From Beijerinckiaceae bacterium RH AL1 (GTDB lineage: Bacteria > Pseudomonadota > Alphaproteobacteria > Rhizobiales > Beijerinckiaceae), in the NCBI GenBank assembly GCA_901457705.2, contig LR590083.2:1922597-1986596 (forward strand): DNA of 64,000 nt, in the 5' to 3' direction. Of this stretch, positions 7,518-15,534 are shown one piece after another (the stretch's first letter is position 1; the number at the start of each line of letters is the position of its first letter). Under the pieces are notes generated by a model. That model did no database searches. It was given only the letters and a program-made list of their open reading frames with translations, and had not been told where the DNA came from. Position numbers and translations under genes: made by a program.

Positions 7518-7681
7518 CGAGAGCGTGTCCGGGTAGGATGAAAATTCTACGGCGTCGTCGGGCTGGAGACGGCTTTTCCCCGGAGCGCAGCGGGAGGGTC
7601 AGGCCTTCACCAAATCCGGGCTGCAGCGTGGCGTATGGCTCGCAATCCGTTTGTAAATCGCCTATTTCCAAAGCCCCCTTG

Positions 7682-7993
7682 ATGAAAGCCGCGTCTCGAA
7701 TGCCGAAGGTCGTCACCGCCAACACTCTCGATACCGGCACGGTGGTGTTCCTGGGGCGCGACGGGACGTGGGTTGCGGCGATCTCCGACGCCGCGATGTA
7801 CGACGATGCAGCCGCCGCGGAGGTCGGGCTCGAGAAAGCCAACGTGGATGTCGCCCGCGCCATCGTGGTCGAGCCCTTCGTGACCGACGCCGGACCCGAG
7901 CAGGACGGCCGGCCGAAGATGACGCTGCGGGACACGATCCGCGCCTTCGGCCCGACCATCAACTTCATGCCGAGCGCGCCGAAGCGCGCCTGA
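7682..7993 (+). CDS. DUF2849 domain-containing protein, first gene of the sulfite reduction operon
   Basis: A small protein of 103 residues (97 if translation starts at ATG 7700) of the DUF2849 type, found just upstream of the sulfite reductase gene in many alphaproteobacteria. The recognisable core begins TANTLDTGTVVFL. Its role is unknown; the fixed position suggests an accessory to sulfite or siroheme enzyme function. An open frame runs back to 7538, but the 5' part lacks conserved character. Ten bases separate it from the reductase gene, whose ribosome binding site GAGGA overlaps its stop. Confidence 0.75.
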   Translation: MKAASRMPKVVTANTLDTGTVVFLGRDGTWVAAISDAAMYDDAAAAEVGLEKANVDVARAIVVEPFVTDAGPEQDGRPKMTLRDTIRAFGPTINFMPSAPKRA

Positions 7994-8002
7994 GGACAAG
8001 AC

Positions 8003-9661
8003 ATGTACCGTTACGACGAGTTCGATGCCGATTTCGTCGCGGAGCGCGTCGCGCAGTTCAGCGACCAGGTTGCGCGCCGCCTCGAAGGCTCCCTGAGCGA
8101 GGAGCAGTTCCGCCCGCTGCGGCTGATGAACGGCGTCTACCTGCAGCTGCATGCCTACATGCTGCGGATCGCGGTGCCCTACGGCACGCTGTCGTCCAAG
8201 CAGATGCGCAAGCTCGCGCATATCGCGCGCACCTACGACAAGGGCTACGGCCACTTCACGACGCGCCAGAACCTGCAGTTCAATTGGCCGGCCCTGAAGG
8301 ACTGCCCGGCGATCCTGCAGGAGCTGGCTTCCGTCGAGATGCACTGCATCCAGACATCGGGGAACTGCATCCGCAACACCACGGCTGACCAGTTCGCCGG
8401 CGCCGCAGCCGACGAGATCGAGGACCCGCGCCCCTACGCCGAGATCATCCGGCAGTGGTCGTCACTGCATCCGGAATTCTCCTTCCTGCCGCGAAAGTTC
8501 AAGATTGCTATGACCGGCGCGCCGACCGACCGCGCGGCGATCCAGGTCCACGACATCGGCTACCAGGTCGTCAGGAACGACGCGGGCGAGGTGGGCTTCG
8601 CGGTCTATGTCGGCGGCGGCCAGGGGCGCACGCCGCTCGTCGCCCACAAGATCCGCGACTTCTTGCCGAAGGCGGACCTGCTCGCCTATACCAACTCGAT
8701 TCTGCGCGTGTACAATCTCGAGGGGCGCCGCGACAACAAGTACAAGGCGCGCATCAAGATCCTCGTCCACGAAAAGGGCGCCGACGTCATCCGCGACGCC
8801 GTCGAGGCGGATTTCGCAACCAATCGCGACGCCGGCCTGACCCTGCCGCAGGAGGAGATCGACCGAATCATCGCCTATTTCGCGATGCCCGAGCTCGCCG
8901 ATCGCCCGGCCAGCTCGGACGCCTTCGAGGCGCGCAAGCAGAGCGACCCGGCCTTCGGCCTCTTCGCCGCGCGCAACGTCTTCCCGCACAAGGTGCCGGG
9001 CCACGGCATCGTCACGATCTCCCTGAAGCCGATCGGCGGCATCCCCGGCGATGCCTCGGCCGAGCAGATGGACCTGATGGCCGATCTCGCCGAGGGATAC
9101 TCGGCCGACGAGCTGCGCGTCTCTCACGAGCAGAACATCGTCCTGCCGCACGTCGCGCTCGACGACATCCCGGCGGTCTACGATGCGCTCGTCGCCGCAG
9201 GCCTCGCCACCCAGAACGTCGGGCTCGTCTCCGACATCATCTGCTGCCCGGGTCTCGACTACTGCGCGCTAGCGACGGCGCGCTCGATCCCCATTGCGCA
9301 GCGCATCTCCGACCGCTTCGGCGCGCCGGGGCGGGCGGCTGAGATCGGCGACCTCAAGATCAAGATCTCGGGCTGCATCAATGCCTGCGGCCACCATCAC
9401 GTCGGCAACATCGGGATCCTCGGCCTCGAGAAGAACGGGGTCGAGAGCTACCAGCTGACCCTCGGCGGCACGGCCGACGAGACCTGCACGGTCGGCGACA
9501 TCACCGGCCGCGGCTTCTCGTCGGAGAAGATCGTCGACGCAGTCGAGACCGTCGTCGACACCTATCTCTCCGTGCGCAAGGACAAGGACGAGGACTTCCT
9601 CGCCGCCTACCGCCGCGTCGGGATGAAGCCCTTCAAGGAGGCGCTCTATGCTCATGCCTGA
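8003..9661 (+). CDS. cysI: Nitrite/sulfite reductase, siroheme-[4Fe-4S] hemoprotein
   Basis: A 552-residue ferredoxin-type sulfite (or nitrite) reductase. The C-terminal half has the paired cysteine motifs of the siroheme-[4Fe-4S] centre, ICCPGLDYC and SGCINACGHHH. FTTRQNLQFNW near the N-terminus is the siroheme-binding signature. The two-fold repeated ferrodoxin-like and catalytic domains fit the family length. Between DUF2849 and APS reductase, it most likely reduces sulfite to sulfide in cysteine synthesis, with nitrite as the alternative. It overlaps cysH by 14 bases. Confidence 0.9.
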   Translation: MYRYDEFDADFVAERVAQFSDQVARRLEGSLSEEQFRPLRLMNGVYLQLHAYMLRIAVPYGTLSSKQMRKLAHIARTYDKGYGHFTTRQNLQFNWPALKDCPAILQELASVEMHCIQTSGNCIRNTTADQFAGAAADEIEDPRPYAEIIRQWSSLHPEFSFLPRKFKIAMTGAPTDRAAIQVHDIGYQVVRNDAGEVGFAVYVGGGQGRTPLVAHKIRDFLPKADLLAYTNSILRVYNLEGRRDNKYKARIKILVHEKGADVIRDAVEADFATNRDAGLTLPQEEIDRIIAYFAMPELADRPASSDAFEARKQSDPAFGLFAARNVFPHKVPGHGIVTISLKPIGGIPGDASAEQMDLMADLAEGYSADELRVSHEQNIVLPHVALDDIPAVYDALVAAGLATQNVGLVSDIICCPGLDYCALATARSIPIAQRISDRFGAPGRAAEIGDLKIKISGCINACGHHHVGNIGILGLEKNGVESYQLTLGGTADETCTVGDITGRGFSSEKIVDAVETVVDTYLSVRKDKDEDFLAAYRRVGMKPFKEALYAHA

Positions 9662-10382
9662 GCCCGTCATCTCCTCCACGCTCGACACCGCCGAGGCGCT
9701 CGCCGAGCGCTACGAGCACACGACCGCGAAAACCCGTCTCGCGGCGGCGATCCGCTACCTCTTCCGCGGCCGCATCGCGCTGGTCTCGAGCTTCGGAGCG
9801 GACTCGGCGGTGCTTCTGCATCTCGTCGCCGAGGTCGATCGGGACACTCCCGTGATCTTCGTCGACACCGGCATGCTCTTCGAGGAGACCCTGGCGTTTC
9901 GGGACAAGCTTGTCGCGCGCTTGGGCCTCACCAACGTCACGACCTACAAGCCGAATGAAGCCGACCTCGCCGTCGAGGACCCGGAGAACTTCCTCTGGGC
10001 GAGCGACCCCGACAGGTGCTGCCACATCCGCAAGGTGCTGCCGCTCGATCGGGCGCTCGAGGGCTACGACGCGTGGATTTCCGGCCGCAAGCGCTTCCAG
10101 TCCGAGACGCGCGACGGCCTGCCGATCTTCGAGGCGCAGGGCGGCCGCACCAAGGTGAACCCGCTCGCCGACTGGTCGGCCAAGGACCTCATCGCCTACA
10201 TCGCGGAGCACGACCTGCCGCGCAATCCGCTGGTCGCCAAGAACTACCTGTCGATCGGCTGCCTGCCGTGCACGAGCCCGGTGCGCCCGGGCGAGGATGC
10301 GCGCGCCGGCCGCTGGCGCGGCCGCGCCAAGCTGGAGTGCGGCATCCACAAGCCCTTCCACGAGGCGGGCGCCGGCATCTGA
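9648..10382 (+). CDS. cysH: Phosphoadenylyl/adenylyl-sulfate reductase
   Basis: A 244-residue assimilatory reductase that makes sulfite from activated sulfate, using thioredoxin. The PP-loop is SSFGADSAV near residue 47. The paired cysteines DRCCHIRK and CLPCTSPV are the four [4Fe-4S] ligands that mark the bacterial APS-type enzyme, and KLECGIH carries the catalytic cysteine. APS as preferred substrate is inferred from that cluster; the CysC domain encoded at 42378 would also supply PAPS. Its start lies inside the end of cysI and its stop overlaps the DUF934 start, so the genes are translationally coupled. Confidence 0.92.
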   Translation: MLMPEPVISSTLDTAEALAERYEHTTAKTRLAAAIRYLFRGRIALVSSFGADSAVLLHLVAEVDRDTPVIFVDTGMLFEETLAFRDKLVARLGLTNVTTYKPNEADLAVEDPENFLWASDPDRCCHIRKVLPLDRALEGYDAWISGRKRFQSETRDGLPIFEAQGGRTKVNPLADWSAKDLIAYIAEHDLPRNPLVAKNYLSIGCLPCTSPVRPGEDARAGRWRGRAKLECGIHKPFHEAGAGI

Positions 10383-10876
10383 TGCGCTATTTCACGAACG
10401 GCGCCTTCGCCGACGACCCGTGGGTGGGGCGCGAGGTTCTGACCCTCGCCGAGTTCGACGAGCGCGAGGCGGCCGGCACCCTGCCCCAGCCGCTCGGGCT
10501 GCGGCTCGACCCGGGCGTCGACGTCCAGTCGATCGCCGCGCGTCTCGAGCAGGTGAAGCTGATTGCGATCGCCTTTCCGAAGTTCACCGACGGGCGCGGC
10601 TATTCCATGGGGTGGCTGCTGCGGCGCCGTCTCGGCTACCGGGGCGAGATGCGCGCTGTCGGTGACGTGCTCTTCGACGAGATGCAGTTCATGGTCCGCT
10701 GCGGCTTCGACGCCTTCGAGATCAGCGATCCGTCGACCTTGAAGCTGCTCTCGGACGGCCGCCGGGCGGCGGCCTTCGACCACTTCTACCAGCCGGGCCT
10801 CGAGCCTGAAGTTCCCGCGGGAACAAGGCCTTGGGCGCGGCGCGCCGCGACGCGGCCGAGCGGGAACCCGGTCTGA
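10382..10876 (+). CDS. DUF934 domain-containing protein of the sulfite reduction operon
   Basis: A 164-residue protein of the DUF934 (CysX-like) family. The conserved core is visible as FPKFTDGRGYSMGWLLRRRLGY and GDVLFDEMQFMVRCGFDAFE. The gene habitually follows cysH/cysI in alphaproteobacteria and is thought to help electron supply or assembly of sulfite reductase, without firm biochemical proof. The start ATG overlaps the cysH stop by one base. The last 25 or so residues (Arg/Pro/Ala-rich) are beyond the conserved part. Confidence 0.85.
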   Translation: MRYFTNGAFADDPWVGREVLTLAEFDEREAAGTLPQPLGLRLDPGVDVQSIAARLEQVKLIAIAFPKFTDGRGYSMGWLLRRRLGYRGEMRAVGDVLFDEMQFMVRCGFDAFEISDPSTLKLLSDGRRAAAFDHFYQPGLEPEVPAGTRPWARRAATRPSGNPV

Positions 10877-10929
10877 CGGCGGCTGTTGATATCAGCCGGA
10901 GGCTTTCGGCACGGAATCGGAGCGCGGCG

Positions 10930-11490
10930 ATGACGGCTATCAAGGATACCAAGATCTTGATCATGGCGACGGATGGCTTCGAGCAATCGGAGCTGTTCGT
11001 GCCCCTGGAGAAGCTCCGGGCGGCCGGCGCCGACGTCCATATCGCCGCGCCGAAGAAGGGCGACATCAAGGGCTGGGACAAGGACAACTGGGGCCGCACC
11101 GTCGTTGCCGACCTCGGGATCGACGAGGTCGATGCCGACGATTACGACGCCCTTGTGCTGCCCGGCGGCCAAATGAACCCGGACGTGCTGCGTCTGAACG
11201 AACGAGCTGTCGAGCTCGTGCTCGACTTCCTCGACTCCGAAAAGATCGTCGCCGCGATCTGTCACGCGCCCTGGCTTCTCGTCGAGGCCGACGCCGTCGA
11301 GGGCCGCATGCTGACCTCCTGGCCATCCGTGAAGACCGACATCGAGAATGCCGGCGGCGACTGGGTCGACGAGGAGGTCGTCGTTGACGACAACATCATC
11401 ACCAGCCGGTCGCCGAAGGACCTCGACGCCTTCTGCGCCAAGATCATCGAGGAACTGGAGCAACTGGAGGACGTTGGCGGGTCCGCCTGA
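10930..11490 (+). CDS. DJ-1/PfpI family protein
   Basis: A 186-residue member of the DJ-1/PfpI superfamily (class I amidotransferase-like fold). The nucleophile elbow AICHAPW carries the reactive Cys, and VLPGGQMNPD is the oxyanion-side loop. Close relatives act as glyoxalase III or protein/nucleotide deglycases, or are annotated as intracellular proteases (YhbO/PfpI). The exact activity cannot be decided. ATG 10930 follows the DUF934 stop by 53 bases; the upstream in-frame extension to 10831 overlaps that gene and was not used. Confidence 0.85.
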   Translation: MTAIKDTKILIMATDGFEQSELFVPLEKLRAAGADVHIAAPKKGDIKGWDKDNWGRTVVADLGIDEVDADDYDALVLPGGQMNPDVLRLNERAVELVLDFLDSEKIVAAICHAPWLLVEADAVEGRMLTSWPSVKTDIENAGGDWVDEEVVVDDNIITSRSPKDLDAFCAKIIEELEQLEDVGGSA

Positions 11491-11519
11491 GGCTGCCCTC
11501 ACCCACTCCAGGAGTTCCG

Positions 11520-11918
11520 ATGCTCACCGCGCTCAACCCGCAGAAGGTCTGCTTTCTCATCGTCAAGATCCGCGCGTTCGACGTGCAGGCCGAGCCCGAC
11601 CTCGGCGGCGGCTCGAACGCCTCGGACGACGATTTCTCCTCGGTCTACGAGACCCACGAGGAGTCGTCCGTGGTCAACGAGGTGGAGGGCATCATCGAGG
11701 CGATGAACGTCGACGAGCAGCGCGAGCTGATCGCGCTGAGCCTTGTCGGCCGCGGCGAGTACGCCAAGGAAGACTGGGTGTCCGCCCTCAAGGCGGCCGG
11801 CTCGCACCCGGAGCCGACCACCACGGCCTATCTCCTCAGCGACCCGCTGGTCTCCGATGCGCTGCAGGACGGCCTCTCGGCGTACGGCTTCTCGTGCGAC
11901 GAGGAAGTCGAGAGCTAG
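11520..11918 (+). CDS. DUF3775 domain-containing protein
   Basis: A 132-residue acidic protein of the DUF3775 family, a short protein common in alphaproteobacteria and of unknown role. Recognisable parts are the N-terminal LNPQKVCFLIVKIRAFDVQ and the central ESSVVNEVEGIIEAMNVDEQ, followed by WVSALKAA. There is no signal peptide or membrane segment. CAGGAG before ATG 11520 serves as ribosome binding site. The TAG stop overlaps the stop of the convergent nitrilase gene. Confidence 0.8.
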   Translation: MLTALNPQKVCFLIVKIRAFDVQAEPDLGGGSNASDDDFSSVYETHEESSVVNEVEGIIEAMNVDEQRELIALSLVGRGEYAKEDWVSALKAAGSHPEPTTTAYLLSDPLVSDALQDGLSAYGFSCDEEVES

Positions 11919-12742
11919 CGCTTCAGCGCGACCCGGTGCGCCTGCACCGGCATGCGTTGGCGGGTCGACCCGACGAGCTTCGGCGCGATGCGCGCCGTGA
12001 TCACGCCCGGCCCGTCCGAGGCGCGCGCGACGACCAAGCCCCAAGGGTCGATCACCATCGAGTGCCCATAGCTCTGACGCACCTCGTCACCGATCCTGTG
12101 CGGCCCGACCTGCGCGGGCGCGCAAAAATAGGTCTGCGTCTCGATCGCCCGCGCCCGGCACAGCACCTCCCAGTGATCCTTGCCGGTCTGCAGCGTGAAC
12201 GCCGAGGGCAGCGCGATCATCTGCGCGCCCGCTTCGACGAGCGCCTGGAATAGGTAGGGGAAGCGCAGGTCGTAGCAGATCGAGCAGCCGACGGTGACGC
12301 CCTCGCACTCGTAGGTGGCGACGGCGTCGCCCGGCTTGAACGAGGCGCTTTCGCGGTAGGCCACGCCGTCCGGCGTCTCGATGTCGAACATGTGGATCTT
12401 GCGGTAGCGCGCGACCTCCCGCCCATCGCGATCGAATGCCACCGTCGTGTTGTGGATGCGCTCCTCGCCGGCCGCCTTCTCGAGCATCGAGCCGGCATGG
12501 ATGAAGACCCGGTGGCGCGCGGCCAGCGTCCGCATCGCCTCGTACGCCGGTTCGCCGTCGCCGAGCGTCTCGGCTGCCGCCAGCTTGTCGGCCTTGCGCG
12601 CGCCGATGAAGTCGAAGCACTCCGGCAGCGCGATCCAGTCCGGCCGCTCCTCCTCGACCGCGCGCGTCACAAGCTCGATCGCGGCGGCGATGTTCGCCGA
12701 CTTGTCGCTGACCGAGTTCATCTGGACGAGCGCGACCTTCAT
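11915..12742 (-). CDS. Carbon-nitrogen hydrolase (Nit1-like, probable deaminated glutathione amidase)
   Basis: A 275-residue nitrilase-superfamily amidase. The catalytic triad is visible: Glu in ALPECFDF, Lys in RYRKIHMFD and Cys in GCSICYDLRFP. The order and the pattern YRKIHMFDIETPDG match the Nit1/Nit2 branch, whose bacterial members repair deaminated glutathione or act as omega-amidase. ATG 12742 was preferred to a TTG two codons upstream. Its end overlaps the convergent DUF3775 gene by four bases. A tRNA-Ser gene lies immediately upstream on the same strand. Confidence 0.85.
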   Translation of the reverse strand: MKVALVQMNSVSDKSANIAAAIELVTRAVEEERPDWIALPECFDFIGARKADKLAAAETLGDGEPAYEAMRTLAARHRVFIHAGSMLEKAAGEERIHNTTVAFDRDGREVARYRKIHMFDIETPDGVAYRESASFKPGDAVATYECEGVTVGCSICYDLRFPYLFQALVEAGAQMIALPSAFTLQTGKDHWEVLCRARAIETQTYFCAPAQVGPHRIGDEVRQSYGHSMVIDPWGLVVARASDGPGVITARIAPKLVGSTRQRMPVQAHRVALKR

Positions 12743-12770
12743 CGGCAAAGCCCCGGGCTGATCTGATCTG

Positions 12771-12860
12771 TGGCGGAGGGAGCGGGATTCGAACCCGCGA
12801 TACGGTTTCCCGTATACACACTTTCCAGGCGTGCGCCTTCAACCACTCGGCCACCCCTCC
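12771..12860 (-). tRNA. tRNA-Ser (anticodon GGA)
   Basis: Read on the minus strand, the gene runs from GGAGGGG to CCCTCCG plus an encoded CCA, with a seven-pair acceptor stem. The anticodon loop CTGGAAA gives GGA, reading UCC/UCU. The T arm is GGGTTCGAATCCC. A long variable arm (ACGGGAAACCGT region) makes it class II, as expected for serine. Length is 90 nt including CCA. Confidence 0.95.
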
Positions 12861-13078
12861 TCACGGCGCGCGCCGTGCCTCCGGGAGACAAGCCCGCGCG
12901 GAAGAAGGCGTTCTTATAGAGCCGGCGACTCCCAGCGCAAGCGGGTCAAGCCGGCTGCCGCAAATCGCGTTGGATACGCTGCGCGCGACCCGGCGCGGAT
13001 TGCTTGTCGCTCGGCAGGACGCATGCTAGGGCACCCCGACCACAGCGCACGGCCCTGCTTCGGGCGTGGCGGCTCACC

Positions 13079-13168
13079 GGAGAGGTGGCAGAGTGGTTGA
13101 ATGCACCGCACTCGAAATGCGGCATAGGTGCAAGCCTATCGGGGGTTCGAATCCCTCCCTCTCCGCCA
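13079..13168 (+). tRNA. tRNA-Ser (anticodon CGA)
   Basis: The acceptor stem GGAGAGG / CCTCTCC, D arm, anticodon loop CTCGAAA giving CGA (UCG codon), a long variable arm and T arm GGGTTCGAATCCC are all present, followed by G and an encoded CCA. Length is 90 nt. It lies 218 bases from, and on the opposite strand to, the GGA isoacceptor. Confidence 0.95.
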
Positions 13169-13432
13169 GCAACCTGACCGAAATTGTTCGCCGAAGTCGT
13201 CTACGGTTGCTCCCCTGTGGACGCTCAGTCGCTTTTTGAAGCCGCGAGCGGTTGGCTGCCGCGCCGTGCAGGGCTTTCGCGCGGCCATGCCGCAATGGCG
13301 CCTAGCGCCGCGTCCATCTATCCATAAAGCGGAGCGCGATAGTGCTGGCGTCGGCGCACGACGTCGTTTCTTCGCTGTCGGGCGTCAGGACGGCCATAAC
13401 AAGCGAACGCACCAGTCCGGGAGGTCGATGCG
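13169..13432. other. Gap of 264 bases upstream of the ABC exporter
   Basis: No convincing gene, RNA or terminator. A short GGCGC-CTA-GCGCC hairpin lies near 13297-13309. The transporter promoter must be in here, but I cannot point to a specific one. Confidence 0.4.
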
Positions 13433-14350
13433 GTGATCAGTCGGGCGGTGTTGCAAGACGTGTCGTACGCCTATGCGAAACGAACCGTCCTGGCGTCGCT
13501 CGACCTGTCGCTGTTTGCCGGCGAAATCCTCTGTCTTCTCGGCCCCAACGGCGCCGGCAAGAGCACGCTCGTCAGGCTGCTCTGCGGCCTCGCAAAGCCT
13601 GCATCCGGACGCATCGAGCTCGAGGACGGCATCACGCTCAAGGATATCGCGCTCGTCCCGCAGCAGGTCGCCCTCTACCCCTGGCTGACGGGCCTGGAGA
13701 ACTGCGTGGCCTTCGGCCGTTTGGCCGGGCTCTCGAGCCACAGCGCGCGGGCAGCGGCCGAGGAGGCGCTGGCGTTGACCGACTGCATCGCGATGCAGGA
13801 TGTCGCGGTGCGGCGTCTCTCCGGCGGCTACCAGCGGCGCATCAACATCGCCGTCGCGTTGGTGGCGCGCCCGAGAATCCTCGTTCTCGACGAACCCACC
13901 GTCGGCATCGACCTCGAGGCGCGCGCGCATATCGCGACGATCTTGCGCCGCCTGCGCGATCGCGGGGCCTCGGTCCTGCTCGTCACCCACGATTTTTCCG
14001 AGGCCGATGCCGTCGCCGAGCGTCTGGCTTTCCTGAAGGACGGGAGCCTCGTCGCCTGGGGCCCGCCGCAGTCGCTCGCGGCGCTCAAGTTCGACGGCCG
14101 CAAGCAGCTCGACATCCTTCTGCCCGCACAGCCGGATCAGGCGACGCGCTTGGCGCTGGCGCGCTTCGGTGCGGTCGGTGCCGCGAACGACATGGTCTGG
14201 CAGAGCTTCGAGGCGATGGACGGCTGGGACACCGGCGCCGTCGCCCGGCGCCTGGAGGCCGCGCGCATCCCGTTCTCCGAGCTGAGACTGCGCGCGCCCG
14301 GCGTCGAGGCGCTCTACGGCGCCTTCTGCGGCGCGCACGCCACGCCATGA
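13433..14350 (+). CDS. ABC transporter ATP-binding protein
   Basis: A 305-residue ATPase. Walker A is GPNGAGKST, the signature is RLSGGYQRR, Walker B is ILVLDEPTVG and the switch His is in LLVTHDFSEAD. About 80 extra residues follow the nucleotide-binding domain, as in the DrrA/CcmA-like exporters that pair with ABC-2 permeases. The start is GTG 13433 with GGAGG nearby upstream. It overlaps the permease start by 4 bases (ATGA). The cargo is unknown: drug, polysaccharide or lipid are all possible. Confidence 0.88.
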   Translation: MISRAVLQDVSYAYAKRTVLASLDLSLFAGEILCLLGPNGAGKSTLVRLLCGLAKPASGRIELEDGITLKDIALVPQQVALYPWLTGLENCVAFGRLAGLSSHSARAAAEEALALTDCIAMQDVAVRRLSGGYQRRINIAVALVARPRILVLDEPTVGIDLEARAHIATILRRLRDRGASVLLVTHDFSEADAVAERLAFLKDGSLVAWGPPQSLAALKFDGRKQLDILLPAQPDQATRLALARFGAVGAANDMVWQSFEAMDGWDTGAVARRLEAARIPFSELRLRAPGVEALYGAFCGAHATP

Positions 14351-15531
14351 TTCTCACCACGGCCTGGATCATGCTGCTGGCGACGCTGCGCGACCGCGCG
14401 GCGCTGGTGATGGCCTTCCTGCTGCCGCCGCTGCTGTTCGTCGTCTTCGCCGCCGTCTTCGCCGGCACGAGCGGCAAGGACCTGAAGCTCAAGTACGCCG
14501 TGCGCGACACCATCGGCACCGCGGAGAGCAAGGCGTTGGTGACGGCGCTCGAGAACGAGCGGACGCTGCGCCTCACCGTGCTCGATCACGGCGGCCAGGC
14601 CGAGCTCGACGCACTGATCGCGCAAGGCACCGTCGATGCCGGCATCCTCGTGCGCGGCGACCTGCGCCGGCTCGAGCCGACGCCGCCGATCCTGATCCTG
14701 CAGAGCCCGACCAAGGTGCTGGCCGGCGTGATCGCCCAAGGTCTCGTGCAGCGGCTCGTCGCCAGCGACATCCCGAGCGTGATGAGCGCGCGCGTCGTGG
14801 CGAAGATGGAGCGCAGCCCCGGTGCGGATCCGCGCGTCGTCGCCGCGCTGCGCAAGAGCCTGGGGTCGGACACCGGCGGCAAGGACGAGGCGCTCGTCGC
14901 GGTCGCCGGCGCGACGGGATCGAACGGCGCCCACGGCAACGTGCTCTACTATGCGGCGTCGGTCAGCGCGCTGTTCCTGCTCTTCGGCGCCGTTCACGGC
15001 GCCATGACGCTCATCGACGAGCGCGTCAGCGGCACGATCCTGCGGCTGCGGCTCGGCACGCGCAACATGGTGGCGATGGTGCTGGGCAAGCTCGTGTTCC
15101 TCGTCGTCCAGGGCGTGCTGCAGGCCGCGCTCGTCTATGCCTGCGCGCGGCTCATCTACGACGCCGGCTTCGACTGGGCGGCGTCTGGCCTCTGGCTCGG
15201 CTCGTGCGTCCTGAGCGCGGCGGCAGCGGCGGCCTTGGCCCTCGCGCTCTGCGCGCTGTGCCGCACGCGCAAGCAGGCCGAGGGCCTCACGACCTTCGTC
15301 GTCCTCGTCGTGTCGGCCGCGGGCGGCAGCATGGTGCCGCGCTACCTCATGCCGCCGTGGTTCCAGCAGATCTCGTGGTTCACGCCGAACAGCTGGATGA
15401 TCGAGTCGCTCGAGCGCGCCGTGCTGCCCGGCACCCGCGTCGCCGATCTCGCGCAGGCGTGGACCGTGCTGGCGGCGATGACGGTGGCAGGCGCCGCCAT
15501 CGGCTTCCTGCTCGTCTTGCGACGCGCGTGA
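14347..15531 (+). CDS. ABC-2 type transporter permease
   Basis: A 394-residue ABC-2 permease of the DrrB/NatB-like type. A first membrane helix (about 10-40) is followed by a periplasmic region of about 160 residues and then five helices in the C-terminal half, including the SALFLLFGAVHGAMTLIDERVSGTILRLRLG segment typical of the family. It forms the membrane half of an exporter with the ATPase encoded upstream. It ends 3 bases from the stop of the convergent aldehyde dehydrogenase gene. Proximity to the carotenoid operon is convergent, so a role in pigment export is not implied. Confidence 0.85.
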   Translation: MILTTAWIMLLATLRDRAALVMAFLLPPLLFVVFAAVFAGTSGKDLKLKYAVRDTIGTAESKALVTALENERTLRLTVLDHGGQAELDALIAQGTVDAGILVRGDLRRLEPTPPILILQSPTKVLAGVIAQGLVQRLVASDIPSVMSARVVAKMERSPGADPRVVAALRKSLGSDTGGKDEALVAVAGATGSNGAHGNVLYYAASVSALFLLFGAVHGAMTLIDERVSGTILRLRLGTRNMVAMVLGKLVFLVVQGVLQAALVYACARLIYDAGFDWAASGLWLGSCVLSAAAAAALALALCALCRTRKQAEGLTTFVVLVVSAAGGSMVPRYLMPPWFQQISWFTPNSWMIESLERAVLPGTRVADLAQAWTVLAAMTVAGAAIGFLLVLRRA

Positions 15532-15534
15532 GCC

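Noticed and set aside
7518-7681. Possible riboswitch before the sulfite reduction operon
   Set aside because: No recognisable SAM, SAH or cobalamin core could be traced in the gap.
12771-13168. tRNA-linked integration site
   Set aside because: Two tRNA-Ser genes lie close together, but no integrase, repeat of a tRNA end or foreign-looking block was seen beside them.
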